This document shows positions 32,274 through 39,661 of a stretch of DNA of 39,661 bases, piece by piece (within the stretch, counting starts at the first letter, position 1; every line of letters begins with the position of its first letter). The stretch spans positions 1-39,661 of the forward strand of contig JASLHB010000093.1 of assembly GCA_030149965.1 (NCBI GenBank), written 5' to 3'. The position numbers and the translations under genes are program-made. Source of the stretch: Wohlfahrtiimonas sp. GTDB lineage: Bacteria; Pseudomonadota; Gammaproteobacteria; Cardiobacteriales; Wohlfahrtiimonadaceae. The notes under the pieces were generated by a model. It was not told the DNA's origin and did not search any database. It worked only from the letters and a program-made list of their open reading frames with translations.

Positions 32274-32720
32274 ATGATGGCAAACCGTTTCGATATAATT
32301 CATGAGTTTTATACTTATTATTTTAAAGCAAAGACCAATCTAATGAAGATCAACCAAGCGTTGATTGAACCTACGGGATTGAGTTTTCCCTCATGGCAAT
32401 TAGTGATCCACATTGCTACACATGAAAAAGATAAACAGCAAGGGATGACAATGGCTGAATTGGCGGCAGATTTGTTGATCACCCGCCAAGCAGTTCAAAA
32501 GCACATGAAATCTTTATTAGAGGAAGGTTTTATTTGTATCAAAGAGAATAATCAAGATAAGCGTTCGCCTCATTATTGCTTATCTTTGCAGGGAGAAGAT
32601 CTCTGCCAAAGTGTGTTGGAAAATATTTACGGTGAGTGGATGCTCGATAGCATGAAAGAGTTTAGCCTTGAAGAAATTGAAAGTGCTAAGAAAATCTTAA
32701 TTCACTTGACCCAGCTTTAG
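32274..32720 (+). CDS. MarR-family transcriptional regulator of the efflux operon
   Basis: Winged-helix repressor of about 148 residues. The DNA-binding part is visible as MTMAELAADLLITRQAVQKHMKSLLEEGFI followed by the wing with DKRSPHYCLS (here given in parts: AELAADLLITRQAVQKHM and DKRSPHYCLS). It is 25 bases ahead of the adaptor-pump pair and downstream of a perfect palindrome, so it most likely represses its own operon and is released by a pump substrate. ATG 32274 or 32277 is the likely start; the frame is open to a TTG at 32253. Ribosome site weak. Confidence 0.85.
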   Translation: MMANRFDIIHEFYTYYFKAKTNLMKINQALIEPTGLSFPSWQLVIHIATHEKDKQQGMTMAELAADLLITRQAVQKHMKSLLEEGFICIKENNQDKRSPHYCLSLQGEDLCQSVLENIYGEWMLDSMKEFSLEEIESAKKILIHLTQL

Positions 32721-32745
32721 TATTATTTTGATCGAGACTTTAAAT

Positions 32746-33939
32746 ATGATGAAAAAAATGTTGTTTAAGAGTAAATGGGCAGTGGTTATTGCATCTGCTT
32801 TAGCGTTATCAGGCTGTTTTGAAGGTGATAAACCTGCGGCAGCTGGTGGAATGCCATCTGTTTCAGTTGTTGCGCTAACAATGCAACCACAAGATGTATT
32901 GATTAAGGCTGAATTGCCAGGCAGAACAAAGGCTTCTAAAATTGCTGAAGTTCGTCCTCAAGTGGGTGGAATTATTTTAGAGCGTAACTTTGTTGAAGGT
33001 TCGTATGTTGAAGAAGGCATAACGCTTTATCAAATTGATCCTGCAACTTATGATGCAGCATTGCAGCAAGCTGAAGCTAGTTTATCTCGTGCAGAAGCAA
33101 ATCAATTTGCTGCAGCTGAAAAAGCAAAGAGAATCAATGCATTAGCATCTTCAAAAGCTGTCAGTAAACAAGATGTAGATGATGCCAACTCATTATTGAT
33201 CCAAGCAAATGCTCAAGTTATGGCGGCAAAAGCTGAAGTGAATACTGCGGAAATCAGTTTGCGTTACACAAAAATGTTAGCGCCAATTAGCGGTCAAATA
33301 GGCCGTTCTAACTATACGCAAGGTGCGTTAGTTGCAGCTGGTCAGCCAACAGAAATGGCAGTGATTCAACAAAATGATCCAATGCGCGTAGATATTACTT
33401 ATTCTGCAAAAGATTTCTCTAATATGCAGCAAAAATTCCGCAATGGCACGTTAGTGAATCCAGTGCCAGGTGCAATTGATGATAATAATTTTACCGTGAA
33501 TTTAATCATGGATGATGGCTCAATTTATCCTGAAGAAGGTAAAGTGAAATTCTCTGATCGTACAGTGGATCCAACAACAGGCTCTATCTTAATTCAAGCA
33601 GAATTCCCAAACAAAGAGCAGATCATTTTACCAGGAATGTTTGTGCGCGCAATTGTCGAACAAGGTGTTCAGAAGGATGCGATTCAGGTTCCTCAAAAAG
33701 CTATTTTTCGTGATCCTAAAGGACAAGTTTTTGTTATTCTTGCGAATAAAGATGATGTTGCTGAAATTCGTCCTGTGAGTATTGAGCAGTCAAATGGTAA
33801 TAATTGGTTGATTTCAAAAGGACTACAAGCAGGTGATCGCGTTATTGTGGAAGGCATTCAACAAGTACAGAGTATGCTTCGCAGAGTTGAAAAAGTTCCT
33901 TTAAAAGTTTCTACACCAGAAGAGCAGACTAAAGGTTAA
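32746..33939 (+). CDS. RND efflux periplasmic adaptor (AcrA/MexA type)
   Basis: Membrane fusion protein of 397 residues that links an RND pump to an outer-membrane channel. A lipoprotein signal ends in LALSGC with Cys24 as lipid anchor. Then come the lipoyl-type half motifs (ELPGRTKASKIAEVRPQVGGII), a long helical hairpin (about 110-180), the second lipoyl half (YTKMLAPISGQIGRSNYTQG) and the beta-barrel and membrane-proximal domains. The start at ATG 32746 follows a frame open to TTG 32728. Same operon as marR and the pump. Confidence 0.93.
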   Translation: MMKKMLFKSKWAVVIASALALSGCFEGDKPAAAGGMPSVSVVALTMQPQDVLIKAELPGRTKASKIAEVRPQVGGIILERNFVEGSYVEEGITLYQIDPATYDAALQQAEASLSRAEANQFAAAEKAKRINALASSKAVSKQDVDDANSLLIQANAQVMAAKAEVNTAEISLRYTKMLAPISGQIGRSNYTQGALVAAGQPTEMAVIQQNDPMRVDITYSAKDFSNMQQKFRNGTLVNPVPGAIDDNNFTVNLIMDDGSIYPEEGKVKFSDRTVDPTTGSILIQAEFPNKEQIILPGMFVRAIVEQGVQKDAIQVPQKAIFRDPKGQVFVILANKDDVAEIRPVSIEQSNGNNWLISKGLQAGDRVIVEGIQQVQSMLRRVEKVPLKVSTPEEQTKG

Positions 33940-33965
33940 TTCAGGATTTTTAAAAGGAAAATATA

Positions 33966-36900
33966 ATGGCTCGCTTTTTTATTGATCGACCTATTTTTGC
34001 GTGGGTAATTGCGATCTTAACGATGTTCTTAGGAATATTATCGTTACAATCGTTGCCTGTATCGCAATATCCAGAGATTGCACCACCTCAAGTTTCTATT
34101 TCTGGTGTTTATCCTGGCGCAAATGCAACCACTATTGAAAATAGTGTGACACAGGTGATTGAGCAAAACTTATCAGGTTTGGATGGCTTTAGATACATGA
34201 GCTCATCGAGTACAAGCCAAGGTAGTTTTCAAATCACGTTGACGTTTAATCAAGGGATTGATCCTGATATGGCTCAGGTTCAGGTGCAGAATAAGATTCA
34301 AACTGCGTTATCAACATTACCTGAAGATGTACAAAGACAAGGTATTACAGTAGAAAAATCATCAGGTTCTTTCTTTATGGTGGTGAGTTTCTATTCAACG
34401 GATGGAAAATACAGTAATGCTGATATTGGTGATTTCATCAATACGAATATCAAAGATACTATTAGCCGAATTCAAGGTTTGGGAAGTATTCAATTCTTCG
34501 GATCGGGTTATGCAATGCGCGTTTGGTTAGATCCATATTTATTGAATAAATATGGCATGACGCCAATGGATGTAATGGGCGCAATCAAGGAACAAAATAC
34601 TCAAGTTGCATTTGGCCAAATGGGTGCAATGCCAACAAAAAATGGTCAGCAAATTAACTTTACGATCACGGCACAAACGCAATTAGAAACAGTTGATCAA
34701 TTTGAAGACATTCAATTGCGTGTAAATGAAGATGGTAGTCAAGTGCGTTTAGCTGATGTGGCTCGTGTTGAGTTGACAGCAGAATCTTCAGCATTTGAAG
34801 CTAAATATAACAACATGTCATCTTCTGCATTGGGCTTGAGTTTGGCATCTGGTGCGAATGCTTTGGATACAGCAAATAATGTGAAATCAACATTGAAAGA
34901 ATTGTCAGTGTTATTACCAGAAGGTGTTGAAATTGCATATCCGTATGATACAACGCCATTCGTTGAAATCTCTATTAAGAACGTTGTTAAAACATTAGTT
35001 GAAGCAATCATCTTAGTATTCTTGGTGATGTATTTGTTCTTACGTAATCTAAGAGCAACAATCATCCCAACATTAGCAATTCCAGTTGTTTTATTGGGTA
35101 CATTTGCAATTTTAGATGTATTTGGATTTACTTTGAATACATTGACGCTATTTGCGATGGTTCTGGCAATTGGGCTTCTGGTGGATGATGCCATCGTTGT
35201 GGTGGAAAACGTTGAACGTATTATGGAAGAAGAACATCTTTCTCCATTAGAAGCAACGCGTAAATCAATGGATCAAATTACAGGTGCATTGGTGGGTATT
35301 GCAGTTGTATTGTCAGCTGTATTTGTACCAATGGCATTCTTAGGCGGCGCATCGGGCGTTATTTATCGCCAATTCTCCATCACAATTATTACCGCAATGA
35401 GCTTGTCCGTTGTATGTGCGATTATTTTTACATCTGCATTATGTGCGACGATGTTACAGCCACATTCAGCGCGTACAGAGCCAAAAGGTTTAGCGAGAGT
35501 TTTTATTCCTCTGTTAAACATCATTGATTGGCCAATTACTAAGTTTAATAATTGGTTTGATCGTGTTAATAAGCGTTATAAAAATGGCGCAAATCATGCT
35601 GTGACTAAAAAGAAACGTTATTTAGCTGGTTTTGCTGTAATTTTAGCGTTGATTTATTTTGGTTTTCAGCGATTACCTGCAAGTTTCTTGCCTGATGAAG
35701 ATCAGGGGATCATGATTGGTATGACGATTGGGCCTGATGGAACATCACTCAATATTACTTCTGAAATTTTAGAACAAATTGCTGATCATGTTTTAGCAGA
35801 AGAGCAATCATCAATCGAAGCAATCATGACAATTTCAGGCTTCAGCTTCAGTGGTCGTGGCGGTCAGCATGGTTTGTTCTTCTTGAAATTGAAAGATTGG
35901 GGTGCGCGTAAATCACCTGAACAGAAAATTGGGGCGATTCAAAGACGTTTAATGGAATATGTTCAAACGATTCCTGGCACGCAAGGCTTCGTATTTGCGC
36001 CACCAGCAATTATTGAATTAGGTACAGCAACAGGTGTTTCATTTACTTTGCAAAATATGACTGGTTTACCACATGAACAGTTCATGGGCGAAGTTATGAA
36101 GTTCATTGGATTGGCTGCAACTAAATCAGAAACAATGAATATTGCAACATTGCGTCCTGGTGGTCAGTTTGATGGACCACAGCTATATGTGGATATTGAT
36201 CAGGAAAAAGCACGAGCATTGCAAATTACAGTGGGCGATATTAATAACTCATTAGCAATTGCTTGGGGCAGTATGTACGTGAATGACTTCGTTGATCGTG
36301 GTCGTGTTAAGAAAGTATTGTTGCAAGGTGATGCAGATTTCAGAATGCAGCCAGAAGACTTTGACAAATGGTATGTACGTAACAAAGTTGGCAAAATGGT
36401 TCCATTCAGCGCATTTGCAAAAACAGAATGGACTTATGGTCCAGCGCAGTTGAATAGATTTGATGGTTATTCATCATTCCCATTATCTATTGAAGCTAAG
36501 CCTGGCTTTAGTACAGGTGAAGTGATGAATGAAATCGAAGCTTTGACAAAACAATTCTTGGATGGCGTTCAAGTGAAATGGACAGATACATCTTATGAAG
36601 AGCGTGAAGCAGGGAATATGCAGATATATTTATATGCGATTTCTGTGTTCGTTATCTTCTTGAGCTTAGCAGCATTGTATGAATCTTGGTCTATTCCGTT
36701 TGCTGTCATCTTTACTTTGCCTGTTGGCGTTATTGGCGCAGTATCTGCTGCGAATGGCTTTGGTTTAGAAAATGACGTTTACTTCCAAGTAGGATTATTA
36801 ACAGTACTTGGTTTGACCTCGAAAAATGCCATCTTGATCATCGAATTTGCGAAAGATCTATTGTTACAAGGTAAGAATATTATTGAAGCAACAGTAGAAG

Positions 36901-37148
36901 CAGCGCATTTACGTTTACGTCCGATCATTATGACATCATTAGCATTCGGCTTTGGTGTATTGCCAATGGCATTAAGTAGTGGCGCAGGTTCTGGTGCACA
37001 AACAGTTGTGGGCGTTACAGTTATTGGCGGGATGATTGGTGGTACAATTCTTGTTCTATTCTATGCGCCAATTTTCTTCACTATGATTGGTAAAGGCTTT
37101 GAGAAGAAAGAACATGAGTTAGGTGAAAAAGAGAAAACTAAAGGTTAA
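33966..37148 (+). CDS. RND multidrug efflux pump, HAE1 family (AcrB/MexB type)
   Basis: Proton-driven inner-membrane trimeric pump of 1060 residues. It starts MARFFIDRPIFAWVIAI, the family hallmark. Proton-relay Asp407 and Asp408 are in GLLVDDAIVVVENVER, and the relay Lys is in GLTSKNAILIIEFAKD near residue 957. Two large periplasmic loops and 12 membrane segments are in the usual places. AAAGGAAAA ribosome site; 26 bases after the adaptor gene. No TolC-type outer-membrane channel gene is in the operon, so a channel must be encoded elsewhere. A strong terminator follows. Confidence 0.96.
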   Translation: MARFFIDRPIFAWVIAILTMFLGILSLQSLPVSQYPEIAPPQVSISGVYPGANATTIENSVTQVIEQNLSGLDGFRYMSSSSTSQGSFQITLTFNQGIDPDMAQVQVQNKIQTALSTLPEDVQRQGITVEKSSGSFFMVVSFYSTDGKYSNADIGDFINTNIKDTISRIQGLGSIQFFGSGYAMRVWLDPYLLNKYGMTPMDVMGAIKEQNTQVAFGQMGAMPTKNGQQINFTITAQTQLETVDQFEDIQLRVNEDGSQVRLADVARVELTAESSAFEAKYNNMSSSALGLSLASGANALDTANNVKSTLKELSVLLPEGVEIAYPYDTTPFVEISIKNVVKTLVEAIILVFLVMYLFLRNLRATIIPTLAIPVVLLGTFAILDVFGFTLNTLTLFAMVLAIGLLVDDAIVVVENVERIMEEEHLSPLEATRKSMDQITGALVGIAVVLSAVFVPMAFLGGASGVIYRQFSITIITAMSLSVVCAIIFTSALCATMLQPHSARTEPKGLARVFIPLLNIIDWPITKFNNWFDRVNKRYKNGANHAVTKKKRYLAGFAVILALIYFGFQRLPASFLPDEDQGIMIGMTIGPDGTSLNITSEILEQIADHVLAEEQSSIEAIMTISGFSFSGRGGQHGLFFLKLKDWGARKSPEQKIGAIQRRLMEYVQTIPGTQGFVFAPPAIIELGTATGVSFTLQNMTGLPHEQFMGEVMKFIGLAATKSETMNIATLRPGGQFDGPQLYVDIDQEKARALQITVGDINNSLAIAWGSMYVNDFVDRGRVKKVLLQGDADFRMQPEDFDKWYVRNKVGKMVPFSAFAKTEWTYGPAQLNRFDGYSSFPLSIEAKPGFSTGEVMNEIEALTKQFLDGVQVKWTDTSYEEREAGNMQIYLYAISVFVIFLSLAALYESWSIPFAVIFTLPVGVIGAVSAANGFGLENDVYFQVGLLTVLGLTSKNAILIIEFAKDLLLQGKNIIEATVEAAHLRLRPIIMTSLAFGFGVLPMALSSGAGSGAQTVVGVTVIGGMIGGTILVLFYAPIFFTMIGKGFEKKEHELGEKEKTKG

Positions 37149-37173
37149 TACAAAGTAATCTAATTGTTCTTCT

Positions 37174-37201
37174 AAAAACCGCCAAATCTGGCGGTTTTTT
37201 T
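37174..37201 (+). terminator. Terminator of the marR-adaptor-pump operon
   Basis: AAAAACCGCCA (37174-37184), loop AATC, TGGCGGTTTTT (37189-37199), T run. Confidence 0.92.
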
Positions 37202-37318
37202 ATTACCATGAATAAAGAATAACTTACTTAAAATATTGTTTATATTCTAATTTTCTCAATAAATTGATAATATGCGATGAATATTAATAACCTAAGAAAA
37301 TTAATTGGAAACGAGGAT

Positions 37319-38143
37319 ATGTCTGAAAAATATAATTTGATTTTTAATGGCAATATTTTGCCAGATTTTGATGAAAAAATAGTGAAGGATAAGACAGCTA
37401 AAGTCCTAAAATTACCAGAAACACAGCGAGATGCTTTTTTTTCAGGTAAGGAAATTACATTAAAAAAAGATTTATCCTTAGATCAAGCATTAACCTTGAA
37501 ATCACAACTTGAACAGTTAGGATTAATGGTTACGATGATGTCATCAACAATGGCAAATATGTATTCATCGTTGGATCAATCGCGAGCAGAGAAAGCGGAA
37601 TCTGTCAAAAGACAAGCGGAAGCAGAGCAACCGAATTTAGCCATTGAACAACGTAGGAAAGCTGCACGTGAAGAATATGAAGAAAAAATGGCTCAGTTAG
37701 CTGAAGATGAAGCAGTTGAAGTGGATAAACCACCTGCGATCTTGTCATTATCGTTAGAAGGGCGATATGGTCGATTGAATTATTTAAATGCAGGACTTTT
37801 AGCATTTGTATTAGTAATAGGTTTAACATTTCTTTTGGGATTAGTCATCGGCACTTCTGCTGCAATGGGCGGTACATTACTATTGGCAATAGTGGGATGG
37901 TTATATTTCTTAGTAAGTTTTAGATTCAGCATTTTGCGATTGCATGATCTTAATTTATCAGGTTGGTATTTATTGTTGGGATTTGTACCATTTATTGGTG
38001 GCTTATTTTCATTATATTTATTATTCGCACCGGGCAATGAAGATAGAAACGAATACGGTTATCCTCCAAGAGAAGGTAGTAAAATTGGTTTGTTTGGTAT
38101 CGTTTTTGTATTGTTTGCTTTATTTTGGTTGTCTGGTTATTAA
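37319..38143 (+). CDS. DUF805 membrane protein with N-terminal cytosolic domain
   Basis: Protein of 274 residues of unknown role. Residues 1-80 form a small alpha/beta domain (YNLIFNGNILPDF, LFSGKEI-like FFSGKEITLKK, LEQLGLMV) that often precedes membrane domains in proteobacterial proteins. Residues 100-140 are charged and probably coiled. Residues 150-270 are a DUF805 domain with GRYGRLNYLNAGL, FRFSILRLHDLNLSGWY, and four or five hydrophobic segments, ending LFAPGNEDRNEYG. ATG 37319 fits the family start, although GAGGA is only 2-3 bases away; ATG 37277 in frame has no ribosome site. Confidence 0.75.
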   Translation: MSEKYNLIFNGNILPDFDEKIVKDKTAKVLKLPETQRDAFFSGKEITLKKDLSLDQALTLKSQLEQLGLMVTMMSSTMANMYSSLDQSRAEKAESVKRQAEAEQPNLAIEQRRKAAREEYEEKMAQLAEDEAVEVDKPPAILSLSLEGRYGRLNYLNAGLLAFVLVIGLTFLLGLVIGTSAAMGGTLLLAIVGWLYFLVSFRFSILRLHDLNLSGWYLLLGFVPFIGGLFSLYLLFAPGNEDRNEYGYPPREGSKIGLFGIVFVLFALFWLSGY

Positions 38144-38160
38144 TAAAAAATAAATCATAT

Positions 38161-38184
38161 AAAAACCCACAAAAGTGGGTTTTT
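38161..38184 (+). terminator. Bidirectional terminator after the DUF805 gene
   Basis: AAAAACCCAC (38161-38170), AAAA loop, GTGGGTTTTT (38175-38184), A and T runs on both sides. It serves the DUF805 gene and the converging DUF493 gene. Confidence 0.9.
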
Positions 38185-38201
38185 ATATAAAAGACTTTAG
38201 A

Positions 38202-38477
38202 TTATAGCGCCCAAAGTACGCGTTCTTCTGCTTTCAATAATGCATAGACTTTATCAATGTCTTCTTGAGTTTCTACCCAAACATCGATGGATAAAGATAA
38301 ATATTTATCTGATTTACTCATCAATCGTTTAATTTTTGAGCCATCAATGTTTGGATCGACTTGTTTTAAAATTTCAACGATATCATTTTCAAAAGCATCA
38401 GTATTCAAGCCTGTAATTTTGAATAAAAAATGCGTTGGAAAATCTACCAATGGTTCTTTAGTTTCTGGATTAATCAT
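38202..38477 (-). CDS. DUF493 (YbeD-like) protein
   Basis: Small cytosolic ferredoxin-like alpha/beta protein of 91 residues. VDFPTHFLFKITG at the start and SKSDKYLSLSIDVWVETQEDIDKVYALL match the pattern of E. coli YbeD (87 aa), a conserved protein of unclear function often near lipB. The ribosome site is AAGGAG about 8 bases before ATG. It lies 18 bases after cysS on the same strand and is probably its co-transcribed partner. Confidence 0.88.
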   Translation of the reverse strand: MINPETKEPLVDFPTHFLFKITGLNTDAFENDIVEILKQVDPNIDGSKIKRLMSKSDKYLSLSIDVWVETQEDIDKVYALLKAEERVLWAL

Positions 38478-38495
38478 ACTATTAACTCCTTAAAT

Positions 38496-39661
38496 TTAAT
38501 TTGTTTCTCTACGCCATGTTGTTTGGCCTTGCTTATCTTCCAAGACAACATTGCGCGCTTTTAATTCATCACGAATGCGATCTGATTCAGCCCAGTCTTT
38601 ATTAGCACGCGCTTCGTTACGTTTTACGATCAATGCTTCAATGATATCTGAATCATCATCTGATTGATTCGGTGCACTTTTTAAGAATTGATCAGGATTG
38701 GCATCCAAAATACCCAAAACATTGCCTAAAGTTTTCAATACAACGTAATCTTGTGCATCATGATTTTTGTTGTATAGGTTTGCAGCTTCAAACAATAAAT
38801 CAATTGCTTGTGGTGTATTGAAGTCATCATCCATCACTTCAGTAAAGCGAACAACAATTGGATGATTTTCATCGAATTCAGGCAATGATTCAGGCGCATC
38901 ATTCAATGCAGTATATAAACGGCGCAAACCATTCCAAGCTTGGTTCAATAATTCATCTGAATAGTTCACATGTGTACGATAATGGCTGTTCAACATGAAG
39001 AAGCGAATCACTTCAGCAGGGAAGTATTTCAACACATCACGAATCGTGAAGAAGTTGCCAAGTGATTTACTCATTTTCTCATTGTTGATGTTGATGAAAC
39101 CATTATGCATCCAATAGTTTGCCATTGGATGATCATGATAGCCTTCAGATTGTGCAATCTCACATTCATGATGTGGGAATTTTAAATCCATGCCACCACC
39201 ATGAATATCAAAATGGCTGCCCAATGCTTCTTTGCTCATTACGGAACATTCAATGTGCCAACCTGGGCGACCATTGCCCCAAGGAGATTCCCATGATGGC
39301 TCGTTAGGTTTTGCACGTTTCCATAATACGAAATCTAAAGGATCTTCTTTTTTAGATTCCACTTCAACGCGCTCGCCAGAACGTAATTCATCAATATTTT
39401 GGTTGGATAATTTTCCATAATCTTTAAAACGGCGCACACGATAGTAAACATCACCATCTGGCACAGCGTAAGCTAGATCTTTTTCAATTAATCCATTGAT
39501 CAATTCGATCATGCCAGAAACAGCTTCTGTTGCTTTAGGTTCTGTATCAGGTGCTAATACATTCAATGCATCACAATCTTCATGCATTGCTTGAATGAAT
39601 TCTGTTGTTAACTCTTGAATCGTGATGCCGCGTTCATTCGCACGTGCAATGATTTTGTCAT
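38496..39661 (-). CDS. cysS: Cysteinyl-tRNA synthetase, C-terminal part
   Basis: Class I synthetase that charges tRNA-Cys. The frame is open to the window edge and the first visible residues, DKIIARANERG, correspond to about residue 90 of E. coli CysS, so the N-terminal catalytic strands and the HIGH motif lie outside. Visible: LDFVLWK, the zinc ligands Cys and His/Glu in GWHIECS and FPHHECEIAQS, the KMSKSLGNFF loop, DDDFNTPQA and the DALR-type C-terminus ending EDKQGQTTWRRE. A Met 25 codons from the window edge is internal and is not the start. Confidence 0.97.
   Translation of the reverse strand, partial: DKIIARANERGITIQELTTEFIQAMHEDCDALNVLAPDTEPKATEAVSGMIELINGLIEKDLAYAVPDGDVYYRVRRFKDYGKLSNQNIDELRSGERVEVESKKEDPLDFVLWKRAKPNEPSWESPWGNGRPGWHIECSVMSKEALGSHFDIHGGGMDLKFPHHECEIAQSEGYHDHPMANYWMHNGFININNEKMSKSLGNFFTIRDVLKYFPAEVIRFFMLNSHYRTHVNYSDELLNQAWNGLRRLYTALNDAPESLPEFDENHPIVVRFTEVMDDDFNTPQAIDLLFEAANLYNKNHDAQDYVVLKTLGNVLGILDANPDQFLKSAPNQSDDDSDIIEALIVKRNEARANKDWAESDRIRDELKARNVVLEDKQGQTTWRRETN

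Noticed and set aside
34739..35194. A 151-codon minus-strand frame inside the RND pump gene
   Set aside because: It lies wholly antisense to a conserved coding region and has no family features.
1..39661. CRISPR array, insertion sequence, prophage or integrative element
   Set aside because: No regularly spaced repeats, transposase, integrase or phage genes, and no flanking duplications were seen; gene content and composition are even throughout.

Overview
The window is 39.7 kb of ordinary chromosome from a low-GC (roughly 40% by eye) Gram-negative bacterium, most likely a gammaproteobacterium. Proteins such as AtpC, SstT, PhoB/PhoR, PstSCAB/PhoU, BioD, YedE and YedF read as close relatives of the E. 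coli versions. The RND pump with a lipoprotein adaptor, the murein lipid flippase MurJ and the FNR-type and Pho-type control sites agree. DXP-independent vitamin B6 synthesis (PdxS with a MocR regulator) together with a low GC content suggests a Cardiobacteriales-like lineage (Wohlfahrtiimonas or Ignatzschineria type), but that placement is a guess. I see no insertion sequence, prophage, CRISPR array or rRNA.

Layout. 1-0.7 kb: end of the ATP synthase operon (atpD end, atpC). 0.8-5 kb: sstT, a b-type cytochrome with a coupled 35-aa membrane peptide, a tyrosine phosphatase, tRNA-Leu(UAA) and a MORN-like repeat protein. 5-11.5 kb: a complete phosphate regulon, phoB-phoR then pstS-pstC-pstA-pstB-phoU, with Pho boxes before phoB and pstS. 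11.6-16.2 kb: an FNR-box promoter driving an orphan 43-aa membrane peptide, a lipase-like hydrolase, a pirin-like bicupin, a DMT exporter, murJ, and a second perfect FNR box in front of a candidate terminator-ended small RNA. 16.2-23.8 kb: comM; pdxS divergent from pdxR; pdxR runs into a methyltransferase and tenA; then bioD-bioA under a BirA-like operator. 23.8-25.6 kb: yedE-yedF with a long leader that can fold as a pseudoknot. 25.6-28.2 kb: an amino-acid:cation symporter, a tail-anchored small protein and a second DMT transporter. 28.3-31.6 kb: ispD-ispF-metG on the minus strand. 31.7-37.2 kb: uspA, then a marR-adaptor-RND pump operon whose promoter lies inside a perfect 15-3-15 palindrome. 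37.3 kb-end: a DUF805 membrane protein, a DUF493 (YbeD-like) protein and the truncated cysS.

Functional threads: phosphate sensing and uptake as one unit; cofactor biosynthesis (PLP, thiamin-pyrimidine salvage, biotin) grouped around 18-24 kb; probable oxygen-responsive control at two intergenic sites 4.4 kb apart; and drug efflux under a local repressor.

The most promising candidates for something undescribed are the FNR-driven small RNA after murJ, the FNR-driven 43-aa membrane peptide after phoU, and the pseudoknot-capable leader of yedE. All three are predictions from sequence pattern only.
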